Source: Talpa occidentalis
Lineage: Eukaryota > Chordata > Mammalia > Eulipotyphla > Talpidae
Reading direction: 5' to 3'
Assembly: GCF_014898055.3 (NCBI RefSeq)
Contig: NW_023604861.1
Coordinates: forward strand, 96,598,083-96,662,082
Length of the DNA stretch: 64,000 nt
Shown: positions 59,801 through 64,000 of the stretch, in pieces
Layout of the letters: each line of letters begins with the position of its first letter
Numbering within the stretch: position 1 is the stretch's first letter
The notes under the pieces: generated by a model
Database searches by the model: none
Told to the model about the DNA's origin: nothing
Seen by the model: the letters and a program-made list of their open reading frames with translations, nothing else
Translations under genes and position numbers: made by a program

Positions 59801-62037
59801 AGAGACAACTTCGTTTCTTCATGGTCTTCTTTCAAGCTGTTCTTTTTTTCCATTAACGGGCTTTCAGAAGGACTAGACTTTATTTCTCCTAGAAAAGAAG
59901 GGTGTTTTGTTTGGTTTTGACCAACTAACTTGTTCCACATCCCACATCTCAAAATGAGAATATAAACCAGTAAAAATTCATGCTAATTTTCCAATCTGTA
60001 TTACTTGCCACCACTTATCTTTCCCTTGAAAACAACCAGCAATGCAGAAACTTACATTATCAGGGATGGCAAACTTTTACAGTAGAGTGTTTTAGGCTTC
60101 ATGGGCTGTTGTGTATTCCTGTTCTTTGTTTTTATGTTAATAGTCCTTTTACAAATAGAAAAATTGTCCCATGTCCTTAGCAGACCCATTCTATAATGGG
60201 TAACAGTTCAAGTATAGGGCTGACAAAGATTCAAAATTTGGACTGCATCTATCAATAGTTCTTGTTCTTTTTAAATCCTTCCTACCCCGCAAATTCTGTC
60301 CACGAGTTCAAGCAAAGTAACACAGCCCAGTGTAGGCAACTTTGATTTCCACTTCTAAAAATAAGGAGACATGCCTTAAGGTTCTAGGTTAGGATTCTAA
60401 TAAGTTCCATGAGTACACAGGAATATTTTCTATCATTTCCATGGCCAGGACGTTTACCTATTCACTCAGGCATCAAAGTCAAGCTGCAGACTAGGATTAA
60501 AACATTGGGCCTCCCCTGGTGGCACAGGCGGTTGAGCGCTGCACTGTGAAGCAGGCTGCAGCCTCTGCAGCGCCGGTTTGATCCTGGCCGGCCCGCAAGG
60601 GTCCCAACATGGTGCAGCAGACCTCTCCTGTCACGCCTGTTGCTCCCCTCAGCAGTGTATTTCTCGTCTGTCTGCCTGTTCTGTTCCCTGTTCTGTCTCT
60701 GGTGAATCCTCTCACCCTCACCCACATCTGGCGTGTACCCTGGTTCTTGTATAAATAAATCCTTTTTTTTTTTAAATCACCAAGATTTGGGGCCTCCCTG
60801 GTGGCACAGGGTTCAAGTCTCAGTGCTATCAAGCTATCGCCAGTCACTGCAGAATGAGTTCGATCCCTGGCCAGGGAGCTAACCACATGGCACAGCAGAG
60901 CTCTCCTGTCTCACAGCTGCACCCCTCAGCAGTGTATTTCAGTGGATCTGCCTGTTCTGGTCCCCACCTGTGTCTAATGACTCCTCTCACCCCCGCACCT
61001 CTGGCCTACACCCCAGTTCTTATATGCATAAATAAATAAATCCTTTAAAAATAAATAAATAAATCTTTTAAAAAAAATTAGCAAGATTAGTCTGATCTCC
61101 CAGACTGAGGCAAAAAGGAGGTCAGAGTCCTGGAAGCCTCCATCCCCCTGTACAGCAGCCCGGCAGAGGTTCTCTAGGCTCCTCAGTGCAGCTGCATGAC
61201 ACAGCAGCTTCGGGAGGCACTGCAGTCAATGCATCCATCCGCTTCCAAAGAACAAACTGAAAACTGCTAACAGAACATGTGCAGATGAAAGGGGCAGAAA
61301 AAGGTCACTTTAACAGATCTCAGTAAGGAAAAAAAATTTAAATGACTAACACTTAAGAATTTATTCAGTACATAATTACACTAAAAAATTATGTGTAGTA
61401 ATGGCCTAAACGATTCCTTCACATGACACTTAAATATGTTTTCCTGAATTTGCACAATTCTGAGAACTAACCAACTCCAAATTGAGACGCACACACATAC
61501 TAGATTTAACTTTGCATGTCTGAACATGAAGTTACATACAAAATTAGGGTATATGTGTCCTCTATGAAAATATTTTGTACCTACCCCTACCTTATTTTTC
61601 ATTTATTCTCACTTTTCAATGTAGGCAATAAATCCTCTATATCATGTCATTGGCAACTGATCAAGATTTAAAAAAAAAAAAGTAAAATGCCCCATATGTC
61701 TCCAAGCAAGGGTAAATATTCCTTATGACTAGAGGTTGCAGTTGACTTAAGTCCCTAAGAAAACCCTTTGGACAAACAAGTATTCTCAAATTCCCACTAA
61801 ATTTTTCTTTTGACTTTGTCAATCTACCCAAATAATGGCTTATTTATAGGTAACCAAATAAAATAACAAAAAAACCACATCACTAGTTAAAATCTTTTGC
61901 TATAATTTGTTACTTACGTTCAATTTTTCTCTTCATCCGGGGACATACAAAGAACCAGACGATAAGGGCACAGATAACAGCACATCCCACCGAGATGAGG
62001 ATGGTACCCCACAGAGGAAGTCTGTCAAAGCCCAGCA
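56652..62037 (-). CDS. SLC20A1: SLC20A1 (PiT-1) sodium-dependent phosphate transporter, last six coding exons; 5' part outside window
   Basis: PiT-1 is a plasma-membrane Na+/inorganic phosphate symporter of the PiT (SLC20) family; in several mammals it also serves as a gammaretrovirus receptor. Exons (minus): 62037-61918, 59888-59619, 59498-58940, 58477-58292, 57764-57680, 56804-56652, all GT-AG and phase-consistent, together 1373 nt. That corresponds to roughly the C-terminal 457 residues of a ~680-residue protein. Visible are a hydrophobic helix ([20 protein letters not shown]), the long hydrophilic cytoplasmic loop (exons 2-3 of this set), the PiT signature AHGGNDVSNAIGPL across an exon junction, three further hydrophobic helices, and the second signature [19 protein letters not shown]20A1 rather than SLC20A2 is indicated by the loop sequence ([20 protein letters not shown]) and by NT5DC4 downstream. 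Reading frame is intact throughout. Confidence 0.96.
57100..57364 (-). mobile_element. SINE in SLC20A1 intron, gene-sense orientation
   Basis: Diverged reverse copy between the last two coding exons; flanks AGTATAAAC and AATATAAACG. Confidence 0.83.
57680..57764 (-). CDS. SLC20A1: SLC20A1 coding exon, TTHC motif
   Basis: 85 nt after TGTCTCTAG. Encodes [20 protein letters not shown] then PVSTTHCK; the STTHCKVGS motif is the inverted-repeat PiT signature linked to phosphate/cation binding. Donor GTAAGT. Confidence 0.95.
58292..58477 (-). CDS. SLC20A1: SLC20A1 coding exon, PiT signature and two helices
   Basis: 186 nt after TTTCTTTCAG. Encodes [20 protein letters not shown], then [20 protein letters not shown] and [20 protein letters not shown]. 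Completes the GGNDVSNAIGPL motif and contributes two membrane helices. Donor GTAAGT. Confidence 0.95.
   Translation of the reverse strand, partial: QCHWPPGCFISGLRQGRCFFKSSDTSVASALWWCWYLYWSVGLGKESYPDHGERSDTNHTL
58940..59498 (-). CDS. SLC20A1: SLC20A1 coding exon, loop second part and start of C-terminal PiT domain
   Basis: 559 nt, acceptor TCTTGGTCAG, donor GTCAGT. Begins [20 protein letters not shown], includes [20 protein letters not shown] and ends with [19 protein letters not shown], the first half of the C-terminal PiT signature. Largest coding exon of the gene. Confidence 0.96.
59619..59888 (-). CDS. SLC20A1: SLC20A1 coding exon, cytoplasmic loop, first part
   Basis: 270 nt, acceptor TTTTCTAG, donor GTGAGT. 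Hydrophilic, Ser/Glu-rich: [20 protein letters not shown] ... [20 protein letters not shown] ... SIDSAMNG. This is the poorly conserved central loop of PiT proteins, dispensable for transport in family studies. Confidence 0.95.
60060..60250. mobile_element. Degraded hAT-type (MER) element in SLC20A1 intron
   Basis: 'gggatggcaaacttttacag' and 'ttttaggcttcatgggc' match the start of a widespread MER-type DNA transposon from memory; the rest is weak. Confidence 0.4.
60507..60775 (+). mobile_element. SINE in SLC20A1 intron, antisense to gene
   Basis: GAGCGCTGCACTGTGAAGC head type, complete. Confidence 0.87.
60790..61078 (+). mobile_element. SINE in SLC20A1 intron, antisense to gene
   Basis: TCTCAGTGCTATCAAGC head type with a doubled AAATAAATC tail. 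Only ~15 bp after the previous SINE. Confidence 0.86.
61918..62037 (-). CDS. SLC20A1: SLC20A1 coding exon, transmembrane helix
   Basis: 120 nt after TATCTCCTAG. Encodes [20 protein letters not shown] then [19 protein letters not shown]: one membrane helix ending in a basic stretch that starts the cytoplasmic loop. Donor GTAAGT. Confidence 0.95.
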
Positions 62038-64000
62038 CTAGGAGATAAAACGGTGCATCTTGAAAACCCTGGGGCAACAGCCCCCTGCAATAATGTACAA
62101 ACCCTCTTCTGGGAACTCTGGGGTTCCCCAAGCCAGCCCAACACCCTTTATAGCTGCTGCCAGCCTTATGTAAACAGGATTTAATGTGCCAGTAGCCATA
62201 CAAAAATTTAGGAGAAAAATATCCAATCTGAAAACCAAACCAGTCTGGCCCACTTAAACACCTGCTAAGTCTCTACAAGCTTCCTCACAAACTTGTTCTT
62301 TTTCCTTTCTTGCTTTAGAAGGTAGTAAATATTACTACTGAGAAAATCCAACTAGCAGTGAAAAAAAAATTGAGGCCTCCAGGTGATAGCTGCCACACAT
62401 TACATTTGCACATACAGATTTTAATGCTAAAAAAGGAATGTGTCCCTATGGTTATGACATCCACTGTACTAGCCTAGCCCCCAGTAAAGCCCCTCGACAA
62501 AAATTATCTCTTAGGATGCATATTGAACTAAGATACAGAAAGTATGACTATTCAAAAGAATAGTTCAAAGGGCCGTCTGCAATAGTTCAAAATAGTTCAG
62601 TGGTAATACGTCTAACAAGCCACATTTAAAGAGACTTCCCTACTTTTCGCATAGCTGTGGAATCATTAACAGTTATCTGCTTATCACCTAAATGCTAAGA
62701 AGCTGCATATTACTGGCTATATTAATATATTAGTGACTGAAGCAAAGCACTATAAAATCCTATTTAAGATCAAAAAGTTAAATCTGTAGCGTTCACCTTA
62801 AGAGCTTACTTACTTGGGTTGCTTTGTTTTATTAAGAATTACTTAAAATGGAAAATCTATTGCTTCACACATAACTGATTAAAAATAAAAATTGAAACTT
62901 CTCCAAAACTTAAGTTCTAGAATGTCTTTTAATTTTAATTCTGCTATCAGTTTCTATCATGTAGTCACACCAACTGAAATATACATGAAATGTAATCAAT
63001 CTCCATTACAATTTAAATTTGCCTACATTCCAAGTCAAAAAGGGAAATGAAAAGGTTTATTCTTGTAAGTGATTCACAAGGGACAGAAAAAAAAATCCAA
63101 GATCCCATTTCAAAAATGACTGAAAAATTTAAAGTTTCTAATTTCACTGAACTATGAGCTTTGCTGCTACCATACGAAACAGTGCTTAAGAGTCCATGAA
63201 ATACTTAAAATTAACATGAAAAACCCAATTTAAAGCAAGAAACTGCAGCATGCAGATTTTTCTTCAGCTACATCATTTGGTAAGGTGTCTGAAATCCCCT
63301 AAGACCAATATCCTCATAAAATTGTCCATCTTCTTTCCCGATTGTTCCAATAATAAGATAAGGTTAAAAATACTTAGCTAACTCCATTTTTGGTCAGTGA
63401 CTTATTACATTAGTGAGGTTTAAGAAGCAAGTTACAACCCATTAGTCAGAAATGAAATCAATTTAATGGGCCACAGTGAGCATTAAAAATAGCTAAAAAG
63501 GATATCTTAAAATACAAGTTCACAGCACATAGTAAAGTTTAAGTAGTTCCAAGATGCTATTCGTTGCTTCTCTCTCCCTCTCTATATGCATGTATCATGG
63601 GCAGCAACATACAATGTATTTCATCCAGCAGGTCACAGTCAAAAGATTGTGAAAGTCACTGACTAGGTAGTCAAACACCATCAAGTTGAATGACCCTAGG
63701 TAGCATAACTGAACTCCTGCCTAATCAGTTATAAGTTTATATTTTTCATTTGCTAAATTAAACCTCTACTGTCAAAATGTATCCCATGCGTTGCCTTAGT
63801 CCCAACACAAAAGTAGTCAACATTTCAACCTTTATATTCTCACAAATAATGTTTCTTAATTTTCTCAGCTGTATGAATTCTTCTTCCAAGTGCACTTAGA
63901 CCAGGTAATAAACATCCCAACTCTTCTCATTCAAGCAGATTCAGGGAAGTAAATTTAGTACTTAGAAACAAAAGTAGCTCCAATTGGAAGGAAAAAATGA
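62038..64000. other. SLC20A1 intron to right edge
   Basis: AT-rich and free of SINEs and LTRs. The preceding SLC20A1 exon (…YACTVGINLFS region) is not present, so it lies further right. Confidence 0.6.

Noticed and set aside
56652..62037. SLC20A2 (PiT-2) as the identity of the transporter
   Set aside because: The loop sequence fits PiT-1, and NT5DC4 downstream on the same strand matches the SLC20A1 neighbourhood.

Overview
This window is nuclear DNA from a placental mammal. It has spliced, intron-rich genes with GT-AG junctions, MIR and hAT fossils, L1 LINE 3' ends, solo LTRs and a very dense tRNA-derived SINE family. I count about 47 full or partial copies of that SINE plus two head-only copies. 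It starts GGCCTCCCTGGTGGCGCAG, carries Pol III A- and B-box-like motifs and ends in (AAATA)n-rich A-tails. It is not the cetacean CHR SINE, whose body differs, nor the vesper-bat VES SINE. From memory it fits best the Rhin-type SINE of horseshoe and leaf-nosed bats, so my organism guess is a rhinolophoid bat. That is an inference I cannot verify here.

Two genes are recognisable, both on the minus strand. At the right (56.65-62.04 kb) are the last six coding exons of SLC20A1, the sodium/phosphate cotransporter PiT-1; its 3' UTR runs down to about 55.87 kb and its 5' exons lie beyond the right edge. At the left (0.64-6.41 kb) is NT5DC4, a cN-II-like HAD-family 5'-nucleotidase-domain gene. Fifteen exons, including a good start codon, can be placed; the 3' end lies beyond the left edge. 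SLC20A1 upstream of NT5DC4 on the same strand agrees with my recollection of human 2q14. NT5DC4 looks inactivated: exon 3 has a 1-nt deletion leading to a stop after about 106 codons, and exon 7 has lost its 3' end and normal donor. All other exon phases fit.

The ~49 kb between the genes (6.4-55.9 kb) contains no gene I can support. It is a stack of retroelements: SINEs of at least three head types, mostly with clear target-site duplications (TSDs); L1 3' ends at 21-26 kb and 47.6-48.6 kb; five copies of a ~590-bp LTR ('LTR A'), most with exact 4-bp TSDs; two copies of a second LTR ('LTR B'), one with an adjoining polypurine tract; ancient LTR, MIR and hAT remnants; and simple repeats. Most short ORFs in this interval are translations of SINE or LTR sequence.

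The most unusual structures are: two copies of a ~100-nt 'head-only' SINE with its own A-tail (50.5 and 51.1 kb); a SINE at 32.5-34.6 kb interrupted by two separate LTR insertions, one a composite with unlike, oppositely oriented LTRs inside a single 4-bp TSD; three places where two SINEs sit back to back sharing three copies of one target site; and a 58-codon ORF kept at the same length in four of five LTR A copies.
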